Shown: positions 1 through 9,147, numbered from the stretch's first letter. The stretch is 64,000 nt of DNA from Nocardiopsis ansamitocini (GCF_030268225.1 NZ_BSQG01000009.1:1-64000), one strand, 5' to 3'. Numbers and translations: made by a program. Notes: generated by a model not told the origin, from the letters alone.

Positions 1-176
1 CCGCAGCAGGCGAAGGCGCCTGCCTCGCCCTCATCGCCGAAGAACAATCCGACGTCGGCCTCATCGCCTACGAAATGAACGTCCTCGTCGACCAAGTCGG
101 CCGCTCACTCGACTCCGCCCCCCGCCAGCCGCCCGGGAAGAAGGATCTCCCGGTGTCGACGAACAGCACCCGGTAG
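1..176 (+). CDS. cvnB: Roadblock/LC7 domain protein, CvnB type (5' truncated by window edge)
   Basis: Only the last 57 codons are in the window, read in the frame starting at base 3 and ending at TAG 174-176. The visible part contains a typical roadblock/LC7 C-terminal stretch (ACLALIAEEQSDVGLIAYEM, then a VDQVG helix) and a basic, Pro-rich tail. In conservons the roadblock protein sits between the sensor kinase-like CvnA and the DUF742 protein CvnC and is thought to modulate the CvnD GTPase. The DUF742 gene starts 2 bp after this stop, which strongly supports the assignment. The catalytic or interaction core lies outside the window. Confidence 0.85.
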   Translation, partial: AAGEGACLALIAEEQSDVGLIAYEMNVLVDQVGRSLDSAPRQPPGKKDLPVSTNSTR

Positions 177-178
177 CG

Positions 179-562
179 GTGTCGCGCATGCCCGATGAGA
201 GCTCTTCGAACGCGAAACCCAACGAAACCGGGTCCCCGGTCAGGCCCTACATCCTGACTTGGGGACGACAGAACTGTGACGTGGTCCGGCTGGACATGAT
301 CAGCGTGGTCATCGCGGCCCGCTCAGATGTCGACGAGACGGCGTTGGAACCCGAACAACTCGCCATACTGAGACTCTGCGGTCGTCCTCTGTCGGTGGCG
401 GAAGTCTCGGCGCACGTGGACATTCCCGTGGCCGTGGTCAAGGTGTTGATCAGTGATCTGATCGGCCGGGGCCACGTCCTCGCCCGCGCCCCCTACACCA
501 GCCAGAGCCCGGTCGGCCGGGACATACTTCAGGCGGTACTCGATGGCATTCGCAGACTCTGA
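179..562 (+). CDS. cvnC: DUF742 family conservon protein CvnC
   Basis: 127 aa. The motif RPYILTWGR at residues 22-30 followed by a winged-helix-like region (LAILRLCGRPLSVAEVSAHV, then VVKVLISDLIGRG) is characteristic of DUF742, the third component of actinobacterial conservons. The GTG start lies 2 bp after the cvnB stop, and an in-frame ATG at 188 is a possible alternative. The 3' end overlaps the next gene by 20 bp, so the three genes are translationally coupled. Conservons form membrane-associated, G-protein-like complexes that influence development in Streptomyces; the specific role here is unknown. Confidence 0.93.
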   Translation: MSRMPDESSSNAKPNETGSPVRPYILTWGRQNCDVVRLDMISVVIAARSDVDETALEPEQLAILRLCGRPLSVAEVSAHVDIPVAVVKVLISDLIGRGHVLARAPYTSQSPVGRDILQAVLDGIRRL

Positions 563-1142
563 CGGACCGCCTGACGAGCCGTTGATCCCCCAGGCGGTCA
601 AGATCCTGATCGCCGGGGGCTTCGGCGCGGGCAAGACGACGCTGGTCGGCTCGGTCAGCGAGATCACCCCGCTCAGCACCGAGGAGATCATGACCGAGGC
701 CAGCCTCGGACTGGACGCGTTGGACGGGGTGGAGGCCAAACGGACCACGACGGTGGCCCTGGACTTCGGCCGGATCACCATCAACCCCGAACTCGTCCTC
801 TACCTCTTCGGCACCCCCGGCCAGCAACGCTTCTGGTTCATGTGGGACGAACTCGCCACCGGCTCCCTGGGCGCCGTGGTCCTGGCCGACACCCGCCGCC
901 TGGACACCTGCTTCTCGGCCGTGGACTTCTTCGAGCGCCGCGGCATCCCCTTCGTCGTCGCCGTCAACTGCTTCGACGACGACAAAGCCGACTCCTACGA
1001 CCCGGAGGAGGTCGCCCGAGCCCTCGGCACCTCGCCTTCCGTGCCGATCATCATGTGCGACGCACGCCGGCGCCAGTCCAGCAAACAGGTGCTGATCATG
1101 CTCATCAGGCAGGTCGAGGCACTGTTGTCGATCGTTTCCTGA
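543..1142 (+). CDS. cvnD: Conservon small GTP-binding protein CvnD
   Basis: 199 aa. Walker A/G1 GGFGAGKT at residues 25-32, switch II-like FGTPGQQRF near residue 90 (canonical DxxGQ altered to TPGQ, as usual in this bacterial family), and VAVNCFDDD where NKxD would be. These are marks of the CvnD/MglA-like ATP/GTP-binding proteins of conservons. It overlaps cvnC by 20 bp and is the last gene of the cluster; no P450 gene (the occasional fifth component) follows. It probably acts as the nucleotide switch downstream of a CvnA sensor encoded left of the window. Confidence 0.93.
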   Translation: MAFADSDGPPDEPLIPQAVKILIAGGFGAGKTTLVGSVSEITPLSTEEIMTEASLGLDALDGVEAKRTTTVALDFGRITINPELVLYLFGTPGQQRFWFMWDELATGSLGAVVLADTRRLDTCFSAVDFFERRGIPFVVAVNCFDDDKADSYDPEEVARALGTSPSVPIIMCDARRRQSSKQVLIMLIRQVEALLSIVS

Positions 1143-1463
1143 CCGGCGACCGTCGGCACGGATCCGAAACGGCGTTCTCGGGCACGCCGTTTGACCAGCC
1201 TCGATAGAAAAAACCCAACCACAAATTGGCTTGGCATGATTTTCTGGTTGGATTTACTTGGTTACTTGTGGCTTATCGGGCTATCTTGGACACGAATTCG
1301 GCGATGGACCTGACCCCGGGCAGCGCACCGTCCTCCTCCCCTCCCGGCCGTGCGCGCTGGCCCGCCGCTCAGGTTCCCTGGCACTCGTCGAATGCGCCGA
1401 GTCGGGCCCATCGGGCAAAAGTGCAGGACCCGCTCCCTCCCGCGGGTTCTTCCCTGACTCGGC
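1143..1463. other. Non-coding gap between cvnD and the convergent surface-protein gene
   Basis: No convincing ORF. Bases about 1206-1290 are clearly AT-richer than the neighbourhood. They contain a 7-bp inverted repeat (CCAACCA 1215-1221 with TGGTTGG 1245-1251) that could be a weak stem behind the conservon operon. Nothing else was recognised. Confidence 0.4.
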
Positions 1464-1500
1464 AGCGCGCCCGTCCGACAATCCCGCGGACGGGCGCGCT
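1464..1500. terminator. Strong hairpin between convergent transcription units
   Basis: Perfect 14-bp inverted repeat AGCGCGCCCGTCCG (1464-1477) / CGGACGGGCGCGCT (1487-1500) with a 9-nt loop, 3 bp beyond the stop codon of the minus-strand gene at 1504. On the plus strand it is followed by TCTTC. Probably a bidirectional terminator without a long U tract, as is usual in high-GC actinomycetes. Confidence 0.75.
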
Positions 1501-1503
1501 TCT

Positions 1504-3390
1504 TCATTCCCGGGCCGTCACGGCCCGCGAATCCGGCGGTGGACCGGAGCAGTCGCACGGCGCGGTCACCAGGGTGACGGCTTCGCATTCCCCGTCGCAC
1601 TTGCCGTTCTTGGCGCTGACCCCACCGTCGAGCCGCCCGTCTCCGGTTGCCCGGTCGTTGACCGTAACGCTGTAGGTGACGGTCACCTTCTCCCCCGGAG
1701 CGATATCGCCGTCCCACGTGAGCGTGTCGCCACGAACCCTGACGTAGCCGCTGCTGGTCGCGGCATCGCCGTTGTAGACGGCATCGTCGAGAATTCCGGT
1801 CAGGTCGTCGGTGACCACCTGGTCGACCCCGGCGACCTGACCGGTGTTGGCGATGGTGATCGTGTAGGTGACCGTGCCGCCCGGCGCCACCTTCGCGGTG
1901 TCCGCGGTCTTGCCGACCGTCAGTTGCGGGGGCGGGGACGGCGGACCCACTGGAGTATCGGTAGAGCAGTCCATGTCGCGGCTGCCGCGCACGCAGTTGG
2001 ACCGATCGGCGACCACCGTGTTGGACAGCACGCCGTCTCCGGTGGCACGGCTGCGGGCGGTCACACTGTAGGTGAGGGTGACGCTTTGACCGTGGGCGAT
2101 GTCCCCGGTCCAGCTCAAGGTCCTCGCGGTACCCCCGACTGTTCCGCTGCTCGCCTTGGCGTCGCCGTTGTAGACGGCATCGTCGAGGACTTCGGCCAGG
2201 TCGTCGGTGATCTGTTGACCGGTGGCAGCGGCCCCGCTGTCATTGACCACGGTGATCGTGTAGCCGAGCGTCCGCCCCGCCTGGACGGTCTCGCTCGTGG
2301 CGGTCTTGGTGATCTGCAGCAACGGCTGCGGCGGGGTGACCGTGGTGGTCGCGGCGCATTCTTGCGTGTCCGCGCCGGAGGAGCAGTTGGATCCGACGCT
2401 GGTAACGCTCCCGTTGAGCAGCGCGTCCCCCGATACCGGGATGTTCACCGTCACCGAATAGGTCACGGTCGTGCTCTCACCGGGGCCCAGCGTTCCCGAC
2501 CAGATCAGGTCGGTTCCCGTACGGACGATCGTTCCGGCCGCAGCCTTGGCGTCACCGGCGAACGTGGCGTCGTCCAGGACACCGGCCAGATCGTCGGTGA
2601 CGGCGGCAACACGCTCACGAGGTCCGGTGTTGGTGATCTCCAGCGTGTAGCCGACCCGGCCGCGAACCTTCGCTTCCACGGTGTCCACGGTCTTGACGAC
2701 CCGGATCGGGGATCCGAAGGCGAAGTCGACGTTGTCGACTGCTCCACTCCCGGTGAAATCCACCCTGGTGATGTGCTGGGCGGCGGCGAATGCCGGGCCC
2801 ACGGCATCCCGATCGGTCGTCGTCGTTTCCGCCTTCGGGCACAGACCGGTCGCGGATCGGTACTCCCCTGCGCACAGCGCCGACGCCGTGGCGACTCCGG
2901 TGCCGCGTCCTCCTGCTGCCGCCCAACTCTGCTGGGCTCTGCGCCCCTGTTCGCTGGGGGCGGCCACGCGCACCCAGTACGTCCGTCCCGTCATGTCCCC
3001 GCTGAGGAGAAACCCGTAGTAGCCGTCGGCACCGGTGGTGGCGGTGGCGACCGGGGTCTCGCCGGCACCGGCGTAGAGTTCCACGCCGACCCCTTCCCAG
3101 CCGGGGTCCCCGGAGGTCTCTCCGTCGAAGGCGCGGTCCTCATAAACCGTTCCGGTGATACTGCTGATGGCGTGGCAGCCGGAACGAGTGGTGTCGACCC
3201 GGGCGGAGCCACCGATCGCGTGGTCGGCGTCATAACGGGCGGCGTCGCAGGCGCCGGCCGCTTCCTTGGGCGAGAGCACGGCGGTTTCCCGGGCGAGTGC
3301 GGAGCCGGCCTTACCGACCAGTGCGGGTGGCGCACCGAGCGCAAGCAGGACCGCGAGAGCGATATGCGGCCAGCGGACACGGTGCGGCAT
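1504..3390 (-). CDS. Secreted surface protein with SdrD_B-like and three DUF11-type repeat domains
   Basis: 628 aa. A signal peptide is visible (RVRWPH, hydrophobic run ALAVLLALGAPPALV, cleavage near residues 27-33). Residues about 76-145 look like an SdrD_B/Cna-B-type beta domain (GTVYED ... GVGVELY ... ADGYYGF). Residues about 230-350, 355-475 and 485-605 are three copies of a DUF11-like domain, each with K-T-x-D/T-x-x near its start, V/ITDDL, a DDA-Y/F-GDA motif, and T-V/L-TYSVT. Each repeat ends in a Cys pair, suggesting disulphides outside the cell. There is no LPXTG motif, so it is secreted or loosely wall-bound. SD AGGGGG lies 5 nt before the ATG. Function is likely structural or adhesive; no enzyme motif is seen. 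Confidence 0.8.
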   Translation of the reverse strand: MPHRVRWPHIALAVLLALGAPPALVGKAGSALARETAVLSPKEAAGACDAARYDADHAIGGSARVDTTRSGCHAISSITGTVYEDRAFDGETSGDPGWEGVGVELYAGAGETPVATATTGADGYYGFLLSGDMTGRTYWVRVAAPSEQGRRAQQSWAAAGGRGTGVATASALCAGEYRSATGLCPKAETTTTDRDAVGPAFAAAQHITRVDFTGSGAVDNVDFAFGSPIRVVKTVDTVEAKVRGRVGYTLEITNTGPRERVAAVTDDLAGVLDDATFAGDAKAAAGTIVRTGTDLIWSGTLGPGESTTVTYSVTVNIPVSGDALLNGSVTSVGSNCSSGADTQECAATTTVTPPQPLLQITKTATSETVQAGRTLGYTITVVNDSGAAATGQQITDDLAEVLDDAVYNGDAKASSGTVGGTARTLSWTGDIAHGQSVTLTYSVTARSRATGDGVLSNTVVADRSNCVRGSRDMDCSTDTPVGPPSPPPQLTVGKTADTAKVAPGGTVTYTITIANTGQVAGVDQVVTDDLTGILDDAVYNGDAATSSGYVRVRGDTLTWDGDIAPGEKVTVTYSVTVNDRATGDGRLDGGVSAKNGKCDGECEAVTLVTAPCDCSGPPPDSRAVTARE

Positions 3391-3835
3391 TCAATCCCCC
3401 TTCGGTTGCTGTCATGAAAGCGACCCGGCGAGCGAAACGGAAGCACGCCACTTGGCGGAACGGGGGAAAATAAAATTGGAGTACTTATGGGACTGTGCGG
3501 ACTCAACCGGAGGTATGCCACTCATCGGTGGTTCCGGCCCGCGCCCGTACGAGCCTGCTCCGGACGCGCGGCCGGGGCCACCAACCGCCAGGTGAACGGG
3601 CCCCTCGTCCCGACGGAAGCGGCGTCGGGGGTGCCCGGATCGATACCGCGACCGGTCGCTCGGCCAGTCGGCGCCTGACGGAACCGCAGCCCCCGGCCCA
3701 ATGGCCCCCTCCTGCTCCGCGGCACCGCGAAGGCGACCATTTGGTGTGTCCGGTTCCCCGCCTCATCTGAGTAGGAATGCGCATATCGCGTTCCCCCGAG
3801 CGGTGCCAGACTCTCGGCAGAACGTGGAGGTGATC
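3391..3835. other. Divergent promoter region, no gene recognised
   Basis: Separates the minus-strand surface-protein gene from the plus-strand DUF3558-like triplet. A short AT-rich island at about 3466-3490 (GGGAAAATAAAATTGG and following) stands out and may carry promoter elements. Longer ORFs through here lack coding features. No operator or RNA motif was recognised. Confidence 0.4.
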
Positions 3836-4498
3836 GTGAGCCAGGCATGGAGCGCCCGCATGGCGGGGCTGGTCGCGGGTGCGGTCACAGTGCTGCTGTT
3901 CACCGGGGAGTCGGTCGTGCTGAAGCTGCGGGCAGCCGGGGACGATGCGGTCGTCGCCGGGGTCCCCGCCGACTGCGGGCTCGTACCCGACACCGTTGTG
4001 ACCGCACTGGTGGAGCACGCCGAGGCCGAACTGGTGGCCCACACCGTGTTCGAGCGCTACCAGGGGCTGGAGTGCCGCTGGCGCAGCACCTCCCTCAGTG
4101 GCCAGGAAAGCACCAATCCCACCCTGTGGCTGCACGTCGAGGTGTTTCACCGCGGGAACGCGCTGGACTCCGAGGAGACCGCGCAGCGGTCCTTCCACCG
4201 GGAAGGCGGCACCGGCGGTGGAATCCTCTCCCCGATGCAGCTGGCCCTGTTCCCGACCGATTCCGCAGCGCGCTCGGAACCGCGCCCCGACCTCGGCGAC
4301 GTCGGCGTTTCCTATCAGGGGCTGCACTGGGACGGTACCGAATGGGACCAGGTTCTTTCGACGACGGCCGCGCGCCAGGACAATGTCGTCGTCCGCGCGG
4401 CTCTGCGGCACTGGATTCCCAGCGGGGAAGAAGCCGACCCCGAACTGATGGGCCGGACCGCCGACGTGGTGGCCGAGGCGTTGGATCGGCTGCGATGA
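3836..4498 (+). CDS. Membrane-tethered DUF3558-like protein, first of three
   Basis: 220 aa from GTG 3836, chosen because GGAGG (3826-3830) sits 5 nt upstream and the protein then begins with a short cytoplasmic tail and one hydrophobic segment (MAGLVAGAVTVLLF). The rest is predicted to be extracytoplasmic. It carries a Cys pair in the pattern C-G-L-V ... C-R-W, as in actinobacterial DUF3558 proteins, where Cys-x-Leu-Leu and Cys-x-Trp are conserved. The stop overlaps the next start (ATGA). No enzymatic motif. It is paralogous in design to the two genes that follow, so the three products probably act together at the cell surface. Confidence 0.75.
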   Translation: MSQAWSARMAGLVAGAVTVLLFTGESVVLKLRAAGDDAVVAGVPADCGLVPDTVVTALVEHAEAELVAHTVFERYQGLECRWRSTSLSGQESTNPTLWLHVEVFHRGNALDSEETAQRSFHREGGTGGGILSPMQLALFPTDSAARSEPRPDLGDVGVSYQGLHWDGTEWDQVLSTTAARQDNVVVRAALRHWIPSGEEADPELMGRTADVVAEALDRLR

Positions 4499-5106
4499 GG
4501 ACGCTCTGTCGGCACGGGGTCTGGTGGGCGCTGTGTCTGTTGTTGGTGACGGCCGTGGCCGCCTCTGCGGCGCTGCTGGGTTCGCCTCCGTGGCAGCGTG
4601 TGCTGTCCGGCCAGTACCAGCAGCCTTGGCGTGACTGTGGTGACCTGCTGGAACTCAGGGGCGCCGGCCTGGCGGGGATCGATATCGACACCGCATCCGG
4701 TTCGACGGACGCCACGGAATCCGATGTGGCGCCCGACCGTGCCGTCTGCGTATGGGGCGGATCAGGTGTCGGTGGAAGCGCGACGGTGGTGACCGTGGAG
4801 GCACAGCGCTACGGTGCGTCCCTGCGCGGAACCGGTCCGGCCGGTGCCCGACGCGCGTGGGCGGGACGCACCGCCGAGACGGCGGGGGCCGAGGTCGTCG
4901 ACGCGATGTCCGCGGCCCCCTCCTCCCTGGTGTCCGGCCGGTCCGGGACGGCTCCGGCGACTGTCCTGCGCGTTTCCTCCAACGTGCTGGTCGAGGTGAC
5001 CGTCCGGAAAGGTCCCGAGGGCGCGCCGTCCGACATCGCGGCCCTGGGCATCGGGCAGCACGTGGTGGAGCGGCTCCGCGCCCGGGAACGAGAGAAGGGT
5101 GCCTGA
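4495..5106 (+). CDS. Membrane-tethered DUF3558-like protein, second of three
   Basis: 203 aa from ATG 4495, which shares ATGA with the previous stop. N-terminal anchor at residues about 9-27 (WWALCLLLVTAVAASAALL), then an extracytoplasmic domain with C-G-D-L-L-E and, about 35 residues later, C-V-W-G: the same Cys-x-Leu-Leu / Cys-x-Trp signature as its neighbours. Ends in a charged tail (RLRAREREKGA). No catalytic motif was found. The start-stop overlaps on both sides imply coordinated, near-equimolar synthesis of the three proteins. Confidence 0.75.
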   Translation: MRTLCRHGVWWALCLLLVTAVAASAALLGSPPWQRVLSGQYQQPWRDCGDLLELRGAGLAGIDIDTASGSTDATESDVAPDRAVCVWGGSGVGGSATVVTVEAQRYGASLRGTGPAGARRAWAGRTAETAGAEVVDAMSAAPSSLVSGRSGTAPATVLRVSSNVLVEVTVRKGPEGAPSDIAALGIGQHVVERLRAREREKGA

Positions 5107-5729
5107 TGGCGAACGCCCATGAGCCGGATCGGTGGAGAGCGCACGTCCACGGCTTCGCCGTGTTCTTCCTCGTCGGTCTGCTGTCGGCGGGAAGTGCCTC
5201 CCTTCTGCTCCTTGTCGACGACGAGGAACCGACCGCCGTGGAGATTCCCGCGGCCGGCCCCTACTCGGCCTCGACCGCCTGTGACCTGCTCGATCCCGCA
5301 CTGTCCGAGGAGTTCCTGGCCGAGGGCGAGCCCATGGGGGAATCCGCGCGGGAATGCCGTTGGGTCGTCCCCGCCGCCGAGAACGACGTACAGGAACCGG
5401 ACGCGTGGATCGTCCTGGGTTTCACCGCGACATCGGAGGCGGAGGCCGAGGAGGAGTTCGCCGACACCGTGCGCTCAGGGCAGTCCGACAATCCGCCGGA
5501 CCGGGTCCCCGAACACCGGACCGGCGCCGAAACCGGCCTGGGCCCCGACGTGGACGAGGCATTGGTGCAGGCCGGCACGGTCGAACCGGACGCGGTCGTG
5601 CTCGAACTGCGCGCGGCCAACGTGACCGTCAGGGTCAACGTCGTCGACAAGGGCTCCACTGACCGGGGCCGGCTGGAGGAGCTGTCGTTCGCGCTGGCCG
5701 AGGCGGCGGTGGCCCGGCTGGAGCGGTGA
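5106..5729 (+). CDS. Membrane-tethered DUF3558-like protein, third of three
   Basis: 207 aa from ATG 5106, whose A is the last base of the preceding TGA. One transmembrane segment (FAVFFLVGLLSAGSASLLLLV) is followed by an acidic extracytoplasmic domain with CDLLDPALSEEFL and C-R-W-V. This is the clearest DUF3558-type match of the triplet. It is probably anchored in the membrane with its domain outside. It ends 12 bp from the convergent flavin oxidoreductase gene. Confidence 0.78.
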   Translation: MANAHEPDRWRAHVHGFAVFFLVGLLSAGSASLLLLVDDEEPTAVEIPAAGPYSASTACDLLDPALSEEFLAEGEPMGESARECRWVVPAAENDVQEPDAWIVLGFTATSEAEAEEEFADTVRSGQSDNPPDRVPEHRTGAETGLGPDVDEALVQAGTVEPDAVVLELRAANVTVRVNVVDKGSTDRGRLEELSFALAEAAVARLER

Positions 5730-5740
5730 GACGGCGGCGC

Positions 5741-6796
5741 TCAGGACGCCTCGCGGGCAGCGATCTCCTTGCGGACGACCGGGGCGACCTCGGTACCCAG
5801 CAGTTCGATGCCTTTGAGCATCTCCTTCTGCGGCATTGCGCCGAACCCGAACTGGATCAGTTGGCGTTGGTGCCCCAGCAGTTCGTGCTGGTAAAGCAGC
5901 TTGTCGACAATCTCCTGCGGACTTCCCACGAGCAGAGCGCCACCGAGGGTGCTCTGGGCGTCGTAGCTTGCGCGCGACGTGTGGAAACCGTGTCCCCTGC
6001 GGTGAAAGTTCTCCTGCATCCCCTGGTCGAAATAGGGGTGGGAGAGGTCGCGCGCCCCCTGGCTGGTGGCGCCGACGAAGCCGGGCGAGTTCACGCTGAC
6101 CGGAAGTGCGGACGGATCGTGTCCCGCCTCGCCCGCCGCCTGTCGGTACAGCTGGACGAAAGGCGCGAACCGTGCCAGTTCTCCGCCGATGACGGCGAGT
6201 GCGAGCGGTAGCCCGCGTACCGCCGCGCGCACCACCGAGGCGGGGGTACCGCCGACGGCGACCCAGACGGGCAGACGCTGCTGCACGGGGCGCGGCGCGA
6301 CATCGGCGCCGCGCAGCGATGGGCGCGTACGCCCGGACCAGGTGACGGGGTTGTGTTCGCGCAGCTCCAGCAGCAGGTCCAGTTTCTCCGCGAACAACTC
6401 CGAGTACTGCTCCAGGTCGTAACCGAACAGGGGGAAGGACTCGGTGTAGGAACCCCGGCCGGCGATGATCTCCGCGCGGCCCCCTGAGATCAGGTCCAGT
6501 GTCGCGTACTGCTGGAACACGCGTACGGGGTCCTCGGAGCTGAGCACTGTCACGGCGCTGCTCAATCGGATGTCGCGGGTGCGCTCGGCCATAGCCGCCA
6601 GGACCACAGCGGGGGCCGAGACCGCGAAGTCGGAGCGGTGGTGCTCTCCCAGCGCGAACACGTCCAACCCGACCTCGTCGGCGAGGGCCGCCTGCTCGAT
6701 CAGGTCCCGGATACGGGTCCGGGCGGTGGCGACCTCCCCTGTCGCAGGGTCGGAGGTGATCTCACCGAAGGTGTAGATACCGAGCTGGAACGCCAT
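5741..6796 (-). CDS. LLM-class flavin-dependent oxidoreductase
   Basis: 351 aa, the normal length of bacterial luciferase-like (F420/FMN) TIM-barrel monooxygenases. The N-terminus [24 protein letters not shown], and [26 protein letters not shown] are typical of this family. The GRGS segment binds the flavin phosphate. Soluble cytoplasmic enzyme; FMN versus F420 and the substrate cannot be decided. The next minus-strand gene upstream (hydroquinone reductase) ends 47 bp away, so the two may be co-transcribed behind the MarR regulator. Confidence 0.9.
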   Translation of the reverse strand: MAFQLGIYTFGEITSDPATGEVATARTRIRDLIEQAALADEVGLDVFALGEHHRSDFAVSAPAVVLAAMAERTRDIRLSSAVTVLSSEDPVRVFQQYATLDLISGGRAEIIAGRGSYTESFPLFGYDLEQYSELFAEKLDLLLELREHNPVTWSGRTRPSLRGADVAPRPVQQRLPVWVAVGGTPASVVRAAVRGLPLALAVIGGELARFAPFVQLYRQAAGEAGHDPSALPVSVNSPGFVGATSQGARDLSHPYFDQGMQENFHRRGHGFHTSRASYDAQSTLGGALLVGSPQEIVDKLLYQHELLGHQRQLIQFGFGAMPQKEMLKGIELLGTEVAPVVRKEIAAREAS

Positions 6797-6843
6797 GTCT
6801 CTCCTACGTGAACCGCTGGTCGGATGGGGGAACGACTCCCGGT

Positions 6844-7842
6844 TCAGAACTGGGCCGGGGCGGTTTCGGACTCCGGCGGCGGGCCGGGCGGGGTTCCGTG
6901 TCCGAAGGGCGTCCCTTTCAGGGCCTCACGGCCGTGGGGAGCGGCCCACCCCGAGAGGTCGGGGCCGGCCGGGACGATGCGCGAGGGGTTGATCTGCTCG
7001 TGGACCACGTAGTAATGCCGTTTGATGTGGTCGAAATCGATCGTGTCGCCGATCCCGGGCGTCTGGAAGAGGTCGCGGGCGTAGGCCCACAGGACCGGCA
7101 TCTCGGTGAGCTTGTTGCGGTTGCACTTGAAGTGCCCGTGGTAGACCGCGTCGAAGCGGACCAGCGTGACGAACAGGCTGATGTCGGCGACGGTGATGCT
7201 GTCGCCGACGAGGTAGCGCTGGTTCTCCAGGCGTTCCGACAGTGCGTCGAGGCGGTCGAAGAGCGCGGCGTGGGCACGCTCGTAGGTGTCCTGTTTACGG
7301 GTGAAACCGCAAACGTAGACGCCGTTGTTGACGTCGCGGAAGATGTCGTCGGCGAGGGCGTCGATCTCGGTGCGCGACTCGCTCGGGTAGAGGTCGGGGG
7401 CGCCGTCGCGGTGCAGGGACGTCCATTCGGTGGCGAGGTCCACGGGGATACGGGGGTAGTCGTTGGTGACGAGCTTGCCGCTGGGGACGTCGACGACGGC
7501 CGGGACGCTCACCCCGCCGGTGTACCCGGGCTCCCGGGCGAGGTAGGCCTCGGAGAGGTAGCGGATGCCGAGCACGGGATCGCGCCCGTCCGGGTCGAGG
7601 GTGAAGCGCCAGCCCTTGTCGTCCTGAATCGGGTCGACGACCGCGAGGGAGATCGCGTCTTCCAGACCGAGGAGGCGGCGGGCGATGAGCGCCCGGTTGG
7701 CCCAGGGGCACGCGCGACTCGCGACGAGGCGGTACCGTCCCGACTCTGCCGGCCATCCTTCGCCACCGTCGGCGGTGATGCGGTCGGTGAAGTGGTTGGG
7801 GGATCGCTTGAACTCAGGCGTCGACTGATCGTTCGCGCTCAT
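6844..7842 (-). CDS. Glutathionyl-hydroquinone reductase family protein (ECM4/YqjG/PcpF type)
   Basis: 332 aa from ATG 7842; the longer open frame is rejected because MSANDQ fits the family start and AAGGC lies upstream. Catalytic motif C45-P-W-A48 ([10 protein letters not shown]) is that of the xi-class glutathione transferases, which reduce S-conjugated hydroquinones. GxVP-V-D substrate-side motifs and the C-terminal all-helical domain with NxxYxCGF are also present. Actinomycetes use mycothiol rather than glutathione, so the in vivo thiol is probably mycothiol (inference). The start lies inside the 3' end of the MarR gene (29-bp overlap), so the regulator and enzyme form one transcript. 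Confidence 0.9.
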   Translation of the reverse strand: MSANDQSTPEFKRSPNHFTDRITADGGEGWPAESGRYRLVASRACPWANRALIARRLLGLEDAISLAVVDPIQDDKGWRFTLDPDGRDPVLGIRYLSEAYLAREPGYTGGVSVPAVVDVPSGKLVTNDYPRIPVDLATEWTSLHRDGAPDLYPSESRTEIDALADDIFRDVNNGVYVCGFTRKQDTYERAHAALFDRLDALSERLENQRYLVGDSITVADISLFVTLVRFDAVYHGHFKCNRNKLTEMPVLWAYARDLFQTPGIGDTIDFDHIKRHYYVVHEQINPSRIVPAGPDLSGWAAPHGREALKGTPFGHGTPPGPPPESETAPAQF

Positions 7843-8350
7843 CGGGTTGCCTTTCGTCGTCGAGGGCTCCGGGGCGAGTGGGTGCGCAGCGTCCCGATGC
7901 CGGGCGGGCGTCGGGAAGGGCGATGCGGGTCGTGAACCGGTCCACGACCGCGAGTTCCTCGTCGGGAAGGAAGTCGGTGAAGTGGCGCCGCACACCGGCC
8001 AGATGGATAGGTGCCGCGCGCGTCAGCAGGGCCTTGCCCTCCGGGGTGAGCCGCGCCAGCACCGAACGCCGGTCGCTGGGCGAGGGCTCGCGGACCACGA
8101 GGCCGGCCGCCTCCATCCGGTCCACCAGTCGGGTGACCCCGCCCGTGGTGTAGAGGACAGCCGCGGAGAGGGCACTCATCCGGAGTTCGCGGTCAGGGGC
8201 CTCGCCGAGCTTGAGCAGGACGTCGTACTGGGCCAACGAGATCCCGACGGTCTCTTTGAGTTCGCGCTCCAGTTCGGCCATCACCCGGCTGTGCGCGGAC
8301 AGGAAGTGCCGCCATACGCGCAGCCGTTCGGTGTCGGGACGCTCGCGCAC
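7814..8350 (-). CDS. MarR-family transcriptional regulator
   Basis: 178 aa from GTG 8350, preceded by GGAGGGGGG (an excellent SD, 4 nt spacing). Winged helix: residues about 55-105 with MSALSAAVLYTTGGVTRLVDRM as recognition region and the signature SPSDRRSVLARLTPEG wing. The C-terminus is longer than usual and overlaps the hydroquinone reductase start by 29 bp. It is likely the repressor of its own operon, responding to phenolic or quinone compounds, judged from the adjacent quinone-handling enzyme. A TTGACA hexamer on the minus strand at 8391-8396 could be its -35 element. Confidence 0.92.
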   Translation of the reverse strand: MRERPDTERLRVWRHFLSAHSRVMAELERELKETVGISLAQYDVLLKLGEAPDRELRMSALSAAVLYTTGGVTRLVDRMEAAGLVVREPSPSDRRSVLARLTPEGKALLTRAAPIHLAGVRRHFTDFLPDEELAVVDRFTTRIALPDARPASGRCAPTRPGALDDERQPDERERSVDA

Positions 8351-8577
8351 CGTTTCCCCCCTCCAATGTCTGCACCTACAGTATCTTCCTTGTCAACCAA
8401 TAGGAGGGTCGCGCCGGGGCCGCGCCGGCTGCACCGATCGCAGAAAAGGCAGGCGGGACCGGGGAGGCATCACCGTGGAATCCACCGGGCAACAGCACTG
8501 GACAGTCGATCTTTGAGAGTTCTGACCAGGGGTAATAGGAGGGGGCAGGCCAAAAAACCGCGGCCCGGAGGAGCGCC

Positions 8578-9144
8578 ATGAAACTGAACGAGAACCGGCC
8601 GGTGGACCACCGGCTCAGCAACGTCTACCGGTTCGGCTCGGGACTGACCGGAGCGGTGCTGATCATCTTCGGAATCCTGGGGCTGTTCAACCAACTGGCC
8701 TTCTTCGACACCACGGGACAGGTCATCGCCGGCCTGTCGACCAACGGTGCGCTCAGCGTCATCTCGGTGTCCATCGGATCGCTGCTGGTGGGTGGCGCGG
8801 CCATCGGGGGAACGTTCGCCTCCACACTCAACACCGTCATCGGAATCGGCTTCATCATCAGCGGGATGGTCAACCTGGCGGTCATGGACACCTCGTTCAA
8901 CCTGCTGGCCTTCCGGATCCCGAACGTCATCTTCAGCTTCGTGGTCGGGCTGATGGTGATGACGTTCGGGATGTACGGCCGCTTCACCGGCGGCCTCCCC
9001 GACGACAATCCGTTCTGGCGTGCCCGTCATGCGCAAAAGGAGAAGGCCGAGAAGGAGAAGGGGCCCGAGGAGAAGCGCGGACCGGGAACGTCTCCGCGCG
9101 TGGTCCCACCGCGCCCCGCCCCCCAGAGCCGGACGAGGCGATAA
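8578..9144 (+). CDS. DUF4383 membrane protein
   Basis: 188 aa with four predicted membrane helices (GLTGAVLIIFGILGLF; ISVSIGSLLVGGAAIG; TVIGIGFIISGMVNLA; VIFSFVVGLMVMTFGMYG) and a charged Lys/Glu/Arg-rich cytoplasmic tail after residue 145. This layout and the RFTGGLPDDNPFW segment are typical of DUF4383 proteins. GGAGG lies 8 nt before the ATG. The following SDR gene starts 3 bp after its stop, so the pair is an operon. Function unknown. Confidence 0.88.
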   Translation: MKLNENRPVDHRLSNVYRFGSGLTGAVLIIFGILGLFNQLAFFDTTGQVIAGLSTNGALSVISVSIGSLLVGGAAIGGTFASTLNTVIGIGFIISGMVNLAVMDTSFNLLAFRIPNVIFSFVVGLMVMTFGMYGRFTGGLPDDNPFWRARHAQKEKAEKEKGPEEKRGPGTSPRVVPPRPAPQSRTRR

Positions 9145-9147
9145 CCC

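Noticed and set aside
1258-3417. Plus-strand ORF of 719 codons
   Set aside because: Antisense of the DUF11 surface protein; no SD and no recognisable domain.
8368-8396. Full sigma-70 promoter for the marR gene
   Set aside because: TTGACA is present on the minus strand, but no acceptable -10 hexamer lies 16-18 bp away.
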